Assembly: GCA_024398055.1 (NCBI GenBank)
Contig: CP073749.1
Location: 4,030,594 to 4,094,593, forward strand
Reading direction: 5' to 3'
Length of the DNA: 64,000 nt
From: a bacterium SCSIO 12741
GTDB taxonomy: Bacteria > Bacteroidota > Bacteroidia > Flavobacteriales_G > Salibacteraceae
Shown here in pieces: positions 48,049 through 56,640 of the stretch. The position numbers and the translations under genes were made by a program. The first letter of the stretch is position 1; each line of letters opens with the position of its first letter. The notes beneath the pieces were generated by a model. It had not been told where the DNA came from. It was given only the letters and a program-made list of their open reading frames with translations, and did not search any database.

Positions 48049-48780
48049 TTAGAGTACCCATCTAATCATGACTTGGGGAACGGATTCATTTTTGCCTTCT
48101 ACACCGAATTTGTTGGTGTATACAAACCACTCTGTTCCAAAACTTAATTTCTTCACGTGCATCAGCAACTGCGGCTGAAAAATGACCCAGGCCGCTTCGG
48201 TACCCTCGACGGATTTTACATCAATAAATCCACCGATAAAAAAGCGTCGCATCGGATCACCGCTTTTTTCTTGTTTGAGCTTCTTTCCAAACCACCAGCG
48301 AAAAGCGGCGGTCAATTGGAAGGAAACTCCCTCTAAGTTGGGTGTGTTTCTTACCAGCCAGCTGGTTTGAAAGTGGGCCGCGCCAGGAACCTTAAAATCA
48401 ATCATGGGGCCCGCCAGGTAGGCTGCATTGCCGTTTGGTGGGATGTTGATTTGGGTGGCGAGGCCTATGTGCTTAATTACCTTGTTGTCTTCACTTAGCT
48501 TGATCAACGGATCGGCATAGAAGCGGGAATGCCACTCGAAGTAATAATCTTGGCTGGAGGTTTTGCCAATGTCGTATAGGTCTAAAAAGGTAAAGTTGTC
48601 TCCATATTTCCAGCCACTGGCATGCTCCAGGGTCAGGGTGGTCCGGTCCCAATTATCCGTGAGATTGGAATTGGATAAAAAGCCGCTACCGTAAAGTCCA
48701 GAAAAAGAAGTCTCACTGAAATTTTGGGAAAAACCCGTCACAGCAGAAGCCAATAGAAGGGCAGATAATAGATGTTTCAT
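48049..48780 (-). CDS. Tsx-like outer-membrane protein (DUF5020 type)
   Basis: A 243-residue protein with signal peptide (1-18, ending G-F-S-Q) and an all-beta mature part ending in an aromatic-hydrophobic strand (M-I-R-W-V-L), as in outer-membrane barrels. F-S-G-L-Y-G-S-G near residue 26, T-L-E-H-A-S-G-W-K-Y-G-D-N-F-T-F-L-D near 49-66 and Y-F-E-W-H-S-R-F near 81-88 resemble the nucleoside-specific Tsx/DUF5020 family. It lies just upstream of the guanine deaminase gene, which fits purine uptake and processing. Confidence 0.82.
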   Translation of the reverse strand: MKHLLSALLLASAVTGFSQNFSETSFSGLYGSGFLSNSNLTDNWDRTTLTLEHASGWKYGDNFTFLDLYDIGKTSSQDYYFEWHSRFYADPLIKLSEDNKVIKHIGLATQINIPPNGNAAYLAGPMIDFKVPGAAHFQTSWLVRNTPNLEGVSFQLTAAFRWWFGKKLKQEKSGDPMRRFFIGGFIDVKSVEGTEAAWVIFQPQLLMHVKKLSFGTEWFVYTNKFGVEGKNESVPQVMIRWVL

Positions 48781-48883
48781 AAGATTATTGAAGGCAATTT
48801 GGATGGGTTATAAGCACAGTTTGATCAGGTAAGTAGCGATTTGTAATGGTTTGATTCTATTTAAAATAGACTATCTTTTTGCT

Positions 48884-49021
48884 ATGCTGTCAAATGTAAT
48901 CTACGAACAATCTGGAAGCAAACTAAATTGGAGCGCCATGCTGAATTACGTCGAAAACGCAGTTTTTGATCTATGTCAAAACGATCCGAATTTGGATCCA
49001 ATAGGTTTGCGTCATGGTTAG
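48884..49021 (+). CDS. Possible small protein (45 aa)
   Basis: An ATG-started frame of 45 codons (M-L-S-N-V-I-Y-E-Q, N-W-S-A-M-L-N-Y-V-E-N-A-V-F-D-L-C near 18-34) ends in TAG overlapping the ATG of the next gene by 8 bp, which is typical of translational coupling. The middle looks amphipathic-helical. A T-rich near match to the -7 consensus lies just upstream (48872-48879). It might instead be leader sequence. Confidence 0.35.
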   Translation: MLSNVIYEQSGSKLNWSAMLNYVENAVFDLCQNDPNLDPIGLRHG

Positions 49022-49427
49022 TTTAAGAACTTGTGGTTGGGTTAGCGTCGTAGCCGTTTTGTTGGCTTTGACCTCCTGTGATTCACCGGATTCCAACTTG
49101 TTTGGAAAATGGAGGGTGGAGAGTAAGTACTACAAGGCCACCTACCACATTGTGGAGGATGAAGGCAAAATTGAAGGTCGCGTTCTTTATTACAACGATG
49201 GCACCACCCTTATCCAGGAAGAAGGCAAACCATCCAAGTTCTTGTTCCGGGATTTAAAGGAGCAAGACGGGGTGTATGTAGATGGAATAAGCGGAGCTAC
49301 CAATACAACTAACAAACACTGGTCTTTGAGCTTGAAGCACAAGGATACCATAGAAGCACGGGAACACTTTGGGGACCAATCGTCCTCTGAAATTTGGGTA
49401 CGCATACATGAAAACAACGAAGATTAG
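49014..49427 (+). CDS. Putative lipoprotein, DUF2147-like
   Basis: A 137-residue protein with a lipoprotein signal (A-L-T-S-C, Cys22). The mature part starts L-F-G-K-W-R-V-E-S and has beta strands I-E-G-R-V-L-Y and L-F-R-D-L-K, a pattern loosely like DUF2147 or lipocalin-type envelope proteins. A start further downstream is unlikely, since the signal peptide begins at this ATG. It overlaps the next lipoprotein gene by 20 bp. Confidence 0.7.
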   Translation: MVSLRTCGWVSVVAVLLALTSCDSPDSNLFGKWRVESKYYKATYHIVEDEGKIEGRVLYYNDGTTLIQEEGKPSKFLFRDLKEQDGVYVDGISGATNTTNKHWSLSLKHKDTIEAREHFGDQSSSEIWVRIHENNED

Positions 49428-50615
49428 ATCCACACTGTGGGGATTTGCCTTGGCGGGAATGGTAGCTGCATTTTCGCTAAACGGCTGTAAGAAGGAGGAA
49501 ATGCCTCCCGCTGAAACAAAGGATTGTCACGATACGGTTCGTGTCACCATAACGATGGTTAAACCCCCTGATACGACGGGAACGACTAAGGTAAGTCCCG
49601 TTATTCCAGTGGACATTAACAAAAAGGGATTTGAACTCATCGAAAAGATGCAAGGACATTGGATCGGTACCAATAAGGTGATGGCCTGGGATTGGGATTG
49701 GTTTGCCTTGGATTATAGAGCCGTTTCCAATTCGCATGTATTTGGCATTTTCGAAGGGGGCAACATGGGGAATTTGTTTACCTCATTTTTCGTTACCGAT
49801 TTTAAAAATACCCGAACCATCATGGCTCGAAATGGGGAGTGCTCAGTGGGATTTACCGCACGAGCTACTTTGTGCTCGATAGTGTAAGGAGCGATGCCCG
49901 TGGAGACTACTACCGATTGGTGGATGGAATAGGAGGAACCCAAGTCATGTACATGGAGCTTCGATTTGTTTCTGATAGCCTTTATTTCAATGCCTACACC
50001 AGTCGATTGGGTGAGTTTGATATGGCCACACGTCACATGACCTTTGCCGCTAAGAAGGAAAACCTGCATTTGTCACAGGATGCAGCTTCGGCAGTTGGTT
50101 TTCCAGTCAATACGCCTGCCTGGAATTTCTCCGCAGGATTCAATAAAAACGATCTATATGTAGCCCCAGGCGCCGATTCTGCGAAATCAGCGAGCTTTCT
50201 GTCGGAGCACTCCAGCAACGACGTCTTCACCCTGGCCGGGCTATCAGGTGATCCCTACATCATTACCGATATTCCCCGATTGGGTTACCTGAAGGTGGAT
50301 ATCCAAAAAAATGCCACCATTCAAAACGACAACATCCTGTTGTATCTGTCTGACAAACCGCTCACTGATTCCCAGGGATTCTTTCAAATGCAAAATTTCA
50401 ATTCCATCACTCAGTTTCCTGATTTCGATGCCACCGTTAGTGAGTTTTTATTCACCTACTTGCATCCGGGTGATTACTACGTCACCGTAGTAGCGGACCA
50501 CGATGGCGATGGAAGTCCGGGAATGGGAGATTATACCCATGCCCAAATGCAAGTAACTGTGGCTCCGGGCCAGCAGGCTCAAGTAACTGTAACAAACATT
50601 AATGTGCTGAACTGA
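49408..50615 (+). pseudogene. Frameshifted lipoprotein
   Basis: Two frames (to 49887 and from 49839 to 50615) join into one protein of about 402 residues. The N-terminus has a lipoprotein signal (L-N-G-C, about Cys20); the middle has F-E-L-I-E-K-M-Q-G-H-W-I-G-T-N; the end has D-H-D-G-D-G-S-P-G-M-G-D, a calcium-type loop. The break is at or near the GGGG run at 49834-49837; a fifth G would give M-A-R-N-G-G-V-L-S-G-I-Y. Its stop shares a base with the ATG of the cytochrome gene. Role unknown, probably with the cytochrome c in one envelope complex. Confidence 0.75.
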
Positions 50616-51019
50616 TGAAGAAGAATTTAATGAAAGCTGCTGCCCTTGTTCTGGTTATAGGGGCCATTATAGCGGGGTGTAAGAAAGAAGAAATCCAGGA
50701 ACCGGCACCGAGTCCGGATTGTAAAAAAGTGACGGTGTATGATACAGTTTGGGTGTCCTCAGAGGATTCGATAATCAGGCACTACAACAACGATGTGGCT
50801 GATATCTTAAATAACTACTGCATCACCTGTCATGGAGGATCCGCGCCGAGTGCCGGACTATTGCTTACGAATTATGCATCGGCCAAGTCAACCGCTCAAA
50901 GCGGCTTGTTGACTAAGCGTTTAAACGACACGATCAATCCTATGCCCCCTGCTGGCTTGCTGCCCCAAGACAAAAGGGATATTGTGCAGAAATGGATTGA
51001 TGATGGTTTGTTGGAGTAA
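50615..51019 (+). CDS. Monohaem cytochrome c lipoprotein
   Basis: A 134-residue protein with lipoprotein signal (I-I-A-G-C, Cys22) and one c-type haem site C-I-T-C-H (about 69-73); M-P-P-A-G-L-L-P near residue 110 could provide the Met axial ligand. This is a small electron carrier anchored to the envelope. TGATG overlap couples it to the preceding lipoprotein gene. Confidence 0.85.
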   Translation: MKKNLMKAAALVLVIGAIIAGCKKEEIQEPAPSPDCKKVTVYDTVWVSSEDSIIRHYNNDVADILNNYCITCHGGSAPSAGLLLTNYASAKSTAQSGLLTKRLNDTINPMPPAGLLPQDKRDIVQKWIDDGLLE

Positions 51020-51171
51020 CGCTTCGTGGCAATCTAATGGACAATAGGATTGAAAATTAGATGAGAAAAGAATAGAGCTGAAGTAGAATGCGCTTTTGCA
51101 AGCTTTGGAAGAAAATGGGTATTTTAGTGAAATAAACATTGACCAAAGCACGTTTCGTACGGCAACGAATT

Positions 51172-52494
51172 ATGCAAACAGCCATTCCTTCCGCTCTTGT
51201 TCTTTTTCTATTCATGGCCCTTGGTGGGACATTGTATAGCCAATCTCCAACTTCAAAAAACTACCCCGATGGTAAGATGATTATCGAAATCGGTACGGGG
51301 GGAAGCCAGTTACTCGATTATCAAGGCCAGGGGATAACCGGTTACGATGACTTTGGATGGGATCCTCTTTCGATGAAGTTCATGTTTGGGTCCGAAGCCC
51401 AGTATTTTGGTTTTGGATATTCCGTAAGCCGTTTGAATGGATACAACTATTATGGTGGAATCCAATCCAGAACCCAACACCGATTAACTTTTGAAACGGA
51501 ATACTACCTAATCAAATCCAATCGATTTGGTTTAATTCTCAACGCAGGTTTAGGCAACTATTTTGAACAATCATCCTCGGGTTTTACGGGCCATTTAGGA
51601 ATTGCCCCCAGTTTAAGAGTCAACAAGCGACTCACGGCCTTTGCCCGATCCAGTTATCATCTCGATTTGGAGGTCTTTCGACCGGAGGGAGGTGAAATCA
51701 GACGGCGTCAATTGTATTCCCTGCAGGCAGGGGTGCGGATTCATCCCTTTCTTCATTCATCTACTAAAAACAGATCTTCTAAGCAAGATTCAATCGTACC
51801 CCGAACCCGATTTGGAGTAGAATTGGGCGTTGGATTACTCACCGTGACCAAGCCAGAATATCACCCTGAACCTGAATTGGAAAACTACGAACGGGCATTC
51901 TACATTCAGAGACGAGGATATCCCTTTGCCGGACTTGTTGTGGGTCTGAAAAATAGAGACTTACATTCTGTAGGTATCGGTTATGCCAATTACGACGAAA
52001 ATGTAGAGTATCGGTTCTTTGGTATGCCTATTTCGATTGAGGATGCGATGTTCTATTACAAATACGATTACACCCCATTCAAAAAGGAGAAGGACAGCAA
52101 AAAACTTCGTTTTACGCCCTATGTGGGGGCTCGGGCCTTTTGGAATCGTAAGCAATTCGACCTTAGGTACAGCAAACCTTACTATTCCAGCGATTACCGC
52201 TACCATTTTTGGATGGAGAGTTCCTCAAATCTCGTCTTACTGCAGCTATCTCCCAGCATTAAATTACGCAATGCCCGCTTTTTTGCCGAAACTGCCTTTC
52301 AATTCAATATGATAGGATGGTCTCAGGTAGATTATGAATACTTCCGGGAAGATGTATATACAAGACCTTTGGAAAGTAGCGTCAATACTACATACGACGA
52401 CCGAAGTACCTCCGAGTTCTTAGCACCCGACAAGTTCATGGGGAAAGGCTATTTTCTTCACGATGTCACCTTTAAGGTTGGTTTTCTTTTCTAA
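51172..52494 (+). CDS. Putative outer-membrane beta-barrel protein
   Basis: About 440 residues with signal peptide (1-26, ending L-Y-S-Q). The rest alternates aromatic and polar residues over many predicted strands (G-F-G-Y-S-V-S-R-L, Y-Y-L-I-K-S-N-R-F-G-L-I-L-N-A-G) and ends in G-F-L-F, the terminal Phe typical of outer-membrane barrels. Substrate unknown. ATG 51172 was preferred to the TTG at 51139 because the signal peptide begins there. Confidence 0.75.
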   Translation: MQTAIPSALVLFLFMALGGTLYSQSPTSKNYPDGKMIIEIGTGGSQLLDYQGQGITGYDDFGWDPLSMKFMFGSEAQYFGFGYSVSRLNGYNYYGGIQSRTQHRLTFETEYYLIKSNRFGLILNAGLGNYFEQSSSGFTGHLGIAPSLRVNKRLTAFARSSYHLDLEVFRPEGGEIRRRQLYSLQAGVRIHPFLHSSTKNRSSKQDSIVPRTRFGVELGVGLLTVTKPEYHPEPELENYERAFYIQRRGYPFAGLVVGLKNRDLHSVGIGYANYDENVEYRFFGMPISIEDAMFYYKYDYTPFKKEKDSKKLRFTPYVGARAFWNRKQFDLRYSKPYYSSDYRYHFWMESSSNLVLLQLSPSIKLRNARFFAETAFQFNMIGWSQVDYEYFREDVYTRPLESSVNTTYDDRSTSEFLAPDKFMGKGYFLHDVTFKVGFLF

Positions 52495-52642
52495 TAAAAA
52501 GGTGAAAATTTCGCATCTCTTCTGATATCCATCGGGGATGTATCTCCCATTCTTAGCAATAATTCACAATTCCTGAGATTTTATGTCACCCAAGTCACAG
52601 AACTCTCGTAAAAGGCGTGGCACTTTTGCAAAAACAAATGTT

Positions 52643-53002
52643 ATGGCAACAATTAATTTGACAGCGGATAAATTCAAATCAGATATATTCAATTACGAAA
52701 CCTCCAAAGAATGGAGTTACCAGGACGAAGTTCCGGCCATCATCGACTTTTATGCCGATTGGTGTCAGCCTTGTAAAATGGTAGCGCCCATCCTGGAAGA
52801 GCTAGCTGAAGAATACGACGGTAAACTCAAGATTTATAAGGTAAATACCGAAGTAGAGCAAGAGCTTTCGGCAGTGTTCCAAATTAGAAGTATTCCCAGT
52901 TTATTGTTTATTCCTACAAAAGGCAAGCAGCCGATGATGCAGGCAGGAGCGTTACCCAAGGATGCTTTAAAGCAGGTCATTGAAAAAGAGCTAATGGTTT
53001 AA
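52643..53002 (+). CDS. Thioredoxin
   Basis: A 119-residue thioredoxin-fold protein with the active site D-W-C-Q-P-C-K (W-C-x-P-C; the usual Gly is Gln here) and the cis-Pro in S-I-P-S-L-L-F. It reduces disulphides in the cytoplasm. The start at 52643 (M-A-T-I-N-L) was chosen over 52583 because the upstream 20 residues are basic and unlike thioredoxins. Stands alone, convergent with an AraC regulator gene. Confidence 0.92.
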   Translation: MATINLTADKFKSDIFNYETSKEWSYQDEVPAIIDFYADWCQPCKMVAPILEELAEEYDGKLKIYKVNTEVEQELSAVFQIRSIPSLLFIPTKGKQPMMQAGALPKDALKQVIEKELMV

Positions 53003-53014
53003 TACTCCAGGGGA

Positions 53015-54037
53015 TCATCCCAGAGATTTCTTGAGCTCGGAGGGAGTCATTCCGGTCCATTTTTTAGTCGTTTGGTAAAAGGCTGATTTGGAACCGAAGC
53101 CTGCTTCCCTGGCAATTCCAAGCAAGGTTAAATGTTCGTGGGTTTTGGCTTCGAGCATGCGTTTCACTTCATCGAGGCGGTATTGGTTGGTAAAGTCCTG
53201 AAACTTCGTATTAAAATGCTGGGAGAACAGTTCTGACAGCTGTTGGCGATGTATCGACATTTGGTCGGCGAGTTGGGTAGAGGTTAGTTGAGGGTCCAAG
53301 TAGATTTTCTCTTGTTCGTATAGCTTGATGAGTTTGCTTTTCTGTGACTCTACCAATACTGAATCGAGCGTGGATTTTTTGTATACCTGAACTTTGGCTG
53401 TTGGAAGTACCTTTTTGGGAAATAGGATAATCTGAAAGGTAATCGAATAGACCATAAAGGCCGAAATCACCATGAGTAAGTGACTTTCTAAAAAGGGAAT
53501 CGTGTCGGGTTTGTGGAAGATGAACTCGCTCAAACGGTCCAGAAAATAGATCACCGTGAAGGAGATGACCGTGATTTTCACCCAGAGTGTCGACTTATTT
53601 TTCAGAATGAGGGCATTTATATAGACCAAATACCCCATAATACAGAAGGCCACTAAACCTGTTAGACTCGATATGAACAAGGTGTCTTTTGGAAAAAATA
53701 AACTCTCCATAAACTGGCTGGAGATGTAGATGCCATAGGGAACAAAGAAGATGAAATCACGCTTAAGAAAGGCTTCTTTTTGCTGGTAGAAATAGCGGAT
53801 GTACAGGGTGAGAATTGTAATGATTAAACTTTCGTGAAACAGAAACCAGTTTGCATCCTCCACCAGGAGATTGTGTTCATCGTCACCCAAGGCGAATAAA
53901 AGGGTAGAGGCTACCGATCCTACCAGAAGCCAGAGCGTAACAGGCAAATAATTAGATCGAGTTCGAAACAAAATCAACAGTAAAAATGCCCCTTGTAAAA
54001 TGAGGATAATTTGGAGTACGGTTCCAATCAATTCCAT
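53015..54037 (-). CDS. Membrane-embedded AraC-family regulator
   Basis: A 340-residue protein with seven hydrophobic segments over residues 1-215 and a C-terminal AraC HTH_18 domain (about 245-338; L-T-S-T-Q-L-A-D-Q-M-S-I-H-R-Q-Q-L-S and I-A-R-E-A-G-F-G-S-K-S-A-F-Y-Q). This 7TM-AraC architecture is common in Bacteroidota and is thought to sense a membrane or periplasmic cue. Target unknown. Confidence 0.88.
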   Translation of the reverse strand: MELIGTVLQIILILQGAFLLLILFRTRSNYLPVTLWLLVGSVASTLLFALGDDEHNLLVEDANWFLFHESLIITILTLYIRYFYQQKEAFLKRDFIFFVPYGIYISSQFMESLFFPKDTLFISSLTGLVAFCIMGYLVYINALILKNKSTLWVKITVISFTVIYFLDRLSEFIFHKPDTIPFLESHLLMVISAFMVYSITFQIILFPKKVLPTAKVQVYKKSTLDSVLVESQKSKLIKLYEQEKIYLDPQLTSTQLADQMSIHRQQLSELFSQHFNTKFQDFTNQYRLDEVKRMLEAKTHEHLTLLGIAREAGFGSKSAFYQTTKKWTGMTPSELKKSLG

Positions 54038-54321
54038 CCTTAATATTTTCTTCCCATTTCTTCAATCAACAACTCAGAAGAGTTGTACTTCTTGTGCCCG
54101 TTAAAATTTTGAATCGCCCATGAATTGGGCGTTCCAGAGGTTCTTTTTGCGCAATCCGAACCTATTTCAATACAAGTATAACATTATACTTTTTTTATTC
54201 CCGCTTCTTTGTGGACGCTAACAATTTGCCCCGTTTTATGGTCCCAAAAGAATCAAAAAACGGAACCCGATTGGGTTTGTTTTACACCCTTTCCGAACGC
54301 TCATTATTAAATTCCATTTAT

Positions 54322-55037
54322 ATGAAGTTATTGAATTACTCTTTTTTCATTTTACTCTTTTCAGTTGGCATCTTCAGTGCTCAACTAAAAGCCAATAATG
54401 CCTATTCAACCATTCCCGTTTCTGGGGCGCAATGGGAACATGAGGATATTGAACAGCAAACCAACAGCGTTTATTACGACACTACCCAATTGTATTTGTA
54501 CTCAGGGAATCGTCGTTTTTCAATTACCGCCAGCTTTGCCAATACCACCATCAAGGTAAAGACTTACCGGGTCAACTCAACCTCACTCACCCGAACGGTT
54601 AATGCCTATCTAAACGGAAGTCAGATTTATACCGGTTACCAGAGTTGGGGGCCAGACGATGTGGTTTTTGATACCACCTTCACGCTTAACAAGGGTGATG
54701 TGTATGAGGTAGAATGTATTGATGGGGAGAGTTGTATGTAGATCTGTCGTTGTCTTCACCCAATGTTACTTCAGTGGACGATCGCTACGAGTACGGAACA
54801 ACCAAAATCTATCCGACTATGGTGACCAGCGAATTGCACGTGGAAACCGGGGAGTTTAGTACAAAACTTACTTATGAAGTAATATCCCTGAGTGGGCAGG
54901 TAGTCATACCAAAAGATGAACTGCAAGAAGAAAGTCAAACCCTCGACGTGAGTGCGTTGAAACCCGGAAAATACTATATACGACTAAGGGCAGGAGATAA
55001 TGAGCTGAAGGTGGTAAAACCATTTATCAAACACTAA
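54322..55037 (+). pseudogene. Frameshifted T9SS-exported protein
   Basis: Two frames (to 54741 and from 54732) join into one protein of about 238 residues. Signal peptide M-K-L-L-N-Y-S-F-F-I-L-L-F; a beta-sandwich with D-T-T-F-T-L-N-K-G-D-V-Y; then a T9SS sorting domain (I-Y-P-T-M-V-T to K-P-F-I-K-H). The break coincides with GGGG at 54724-54727: one more G would give C-I-D-G-G-E-L-Y-V-D. As in the other two broken genes, a single base is missing. Confidence 0.75.
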
Positions 55038-55057
55038 TTATTTCTAAGTGTAATGGG

Positions 55058-55097
55058 AAAGGTGGCCAGAGAATTTTCTGAGCCACTTTTCTTTTTC
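55058..55097 (+). terminator. Terminator after the T9SS gene
   Basis: AAAGGTGGC pairs with GCCACTTTT (one G-T wobble) across a 15-base loop and is followed by CTTTTTC. Confidence 0.7.
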
Positions 55098-55134
55098 TAA
55101 TGGATGAATAACTAAGTAAAACAACAAATAATAA

Positions 55135-55818
55135 ATGGACAAAACATGGATTGCTCTATTGCTTATAGGGCTACTAGTTGGAGGCTGTAATTCTTCAGAA
55201 TCCTCAGAAACGAAAATCGAAACCGTACAAGATCAAACGGATTCTGCTCCTAAACTGAGTGGCATGATACCCGTTAATTTGGAGAAGAGTACACTTTATT
55301 GGAAAGGGCATAAATTGCTCGGTTACCACACGGGTAGGGTAAGCTTGAAAGAAGCCGATGTTACATTTGATCAAGGGCAACTCACTGCAGGCCGATTTGT
55401 GATCGATATGACCTCTGTAGAGGTAACTGAATTATTGGACGACGGTGACGAGGAAGAAGATGAAGACGAGAACGAGGAGCCTGAGGATGATCGGGTAGAT
55501 TTGGCTAACCACCTGATGGATGGCGATTTTTTTGATGCTCAGGCATTTCCAACGGCTACGTTTGTGATCAACAAAACGCTGGAACAAGGTCAGGATATGA
55601 CGGTTATTGGAGACTTAACGCTTAAAGGGGTAACCCGGGAGATTTCCTTCAAAGCCACTTTGGTCGGGCAGGAGTTAAGTTCAAAAATTTCAGTCAACCG
55701 TACAGACTTTGGAATCAAGTATGGCTCAGGTACATTCTTTGACAACCTTGGAGACAATGCCATTAAGGATGAATTTGACCTTTTAGTCACTCTTGTGTTA
55801 GAAGAAAAGGCCAGTTGA
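55135..55818 (+). CDS. YceI-family lipoprotein with an acidic insert
   Basis: A 227-residue protein with lipoprotein signal (L-V-G-G-C, Cys18) and a YceI lipocalin-like domain from about residue 45 (V-N-L-E-K-S-T-L-Y-W-K-G-H, then V-I-G-D-L-T-L-K-G-V-T-R-E-I-S-F, and I-S-V-N-R-T-D-F-G-I-K-Y). YceI domains bind isoprenoid-like or other amphipathic molecules. Between the strands at about 101-120 there is a run almost entirely of Asp and Glu, which I do not recall as a usual feature. Confidence 0.87.
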   Translation: MDKTWIALLLIGLLVGGCNSSESSETKIETVQDQTDSAPKLSGMIPVNLEKSTLYWKGHKLLGYHTGRVSLKEADVTFDQGQLTAGRFVIDMTSVEVTELLDDGDEEEDEDENEEPEDDRVDLANHLMDGDFFDAQAFPTATFVINKTLEQGQDMTVIGDLTLKGVTREISFKATLVGQELSSKISVNRTDFGIKYGSGTFFDNLGDNAIKDEFDLLVTLVLEEKAS

Positions 55819-55989
55819 AGGATTGAATGGGGCGACCCTGGAGATGGGTTTTACCGAAATTTTGATTGGTAGCAATGCTAAACGTAAATATCTGTTCATT
55901 AGTTAAATAGTATCTGTTTTGTAGTTAGGCTTTGAGTGAAAAACAGAATTTGACCCAAAGAAGATTCTTAAATCTCAGAGATTTTATTC

Positions 55990-55997
55990 TACATTTG
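55990..55997 (+). promoter_or_regulatory. Promoter box of the SAM-regulated operon
   Basis: TACATTTG fits TAnnTTTG and lies 26 bases upstream of the riboswitch. The rest of the 55819-56023 gap is AT-rich without other signals. Confidence 0.5.
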
Positions 55998-56023
55998 CGA
56001 CCGAAATAGTTCTTAAACATATT

Positions 56024-56125
56024 CTTATCAAGAAAGGTGGAGGGAAAGGCCCTGTGAAACCTTAGCAACCCTACAAATGTGTAGAAGGTGCTAATTCCTG
56101 TTCGAAGCGATTCGAACTAGATAAG
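56024..56125 (+). promoter_or_regulatory. SAM-I (S-box) riboswitch
   Basis: P1 closes CTTATC (56024-56029) with GATAAG (56120-56125). In between are the hallmarks AGAAAGGTGGAGGGA, GGCCC(T)GTGAAACCTT, AGCAACCC and GGTGCTAATTCC. It precedes a terminator and a methionine-pathway operon, so SAM should switch expression off. Confidence 0.95.
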
Positions 56126-56142
56126 TCGAAAGATATTTACAG

Positions 56143-56179
56143 AAACCGCTTTTGACTTAAAGTCTTGAGCGGTTTTTTT
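56143..56179 (+). terminator. SAM-riboswitch expression-platform terminator
   Basis: AAACCGCT (56143-56150) pairs with AGCGGTTT-type bases (from 56167) over an AT-rich inner stem (GACTT/AAGTC) and is followed by seven T. It lies 18 bases after the aptamer and 45 bases before the OsmC gene. Confidence 0.85.
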
Positions 56180-56223
56180 ATGCCCTCTTTTTCCATTCTT
56201 GATGAGTTTGAAACAAACACAGA

Positions 56224-56640
56224 ATGGAAATACAATTAAACCGTACTTCACGAGATTTTGAGTTTACCGCTCAAAATGCAGATTGCCAAATCCCGATTGT
56301 GGCCACACCCGAGCTTAGCGGTGATGCCCCAGGGTTTCGTCCCATGGAACTTATGCTGGTGAGCCTGGCTGGATGCCTTTCTATTGATGTACTCCAAATT
56401 CTGGGTAAGCAGCGTCAAACAGTTCAGGATTACCAAGTTAAGGTTAAGGCCGAGCGCATTGACGCCATTCCAGCTATTTTCAAAAACATTCATGTTCAAT
56501 TGGAATTGGTAGGCGATTTAGATTCTTCCAAAGTGGAAAAGGCCATTGATTTGAGCCGGGATAAATACTGCTCGGCCAGCAAGATTTTAGAAGTAACGGC
56601 AGATATTCAAACCTCATTTACCATTAAGTCGTCGTTATGA
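56224..56640 (+). CDS. OsmC-family protein
   Basis: A 138-residue OsmC/Ohr-like protein. The family Cys motifs appear as D-C-Q-I-P near 19-23 and, in the helix, L-A-G-C-L-S-I-D-V (about 50-58, with the resolving-type Cys), and Y-C-S-A-S-K-I at 119-125. The enzyme would reduce peroxides via thiols. First gene downstream of the SAM riboswitch; its stop overlaps the metZ start by 4 bp. A SAM-controlled OsmC is uncommon in my knowledge; it may handle reactive sulfur species with the rhodanese below. Confidence 0.87.
   Translation: MEIQLNRTSRDFEFTAQNADCQIPIVATPELSGDAPGFRPMELMLVSLAGCLSIDVLQILGKQRQTVQDYQVKVKAERIDAIPAIFKNIHVQLELVGDLDSSKVEKAIDLSRDKYCSASKILEVTADIQTSFTIKSSL

Noticed and set aside
49834-54727. 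Programmed -1 frameshifting at the G runs in the broken genes.
   Set aside because: GGGGAG with a preceding T does not fit the X-XXY-YYZ slippery pattern, and no conserved downstream structure was seen; sequencing error or mutation is simpler.
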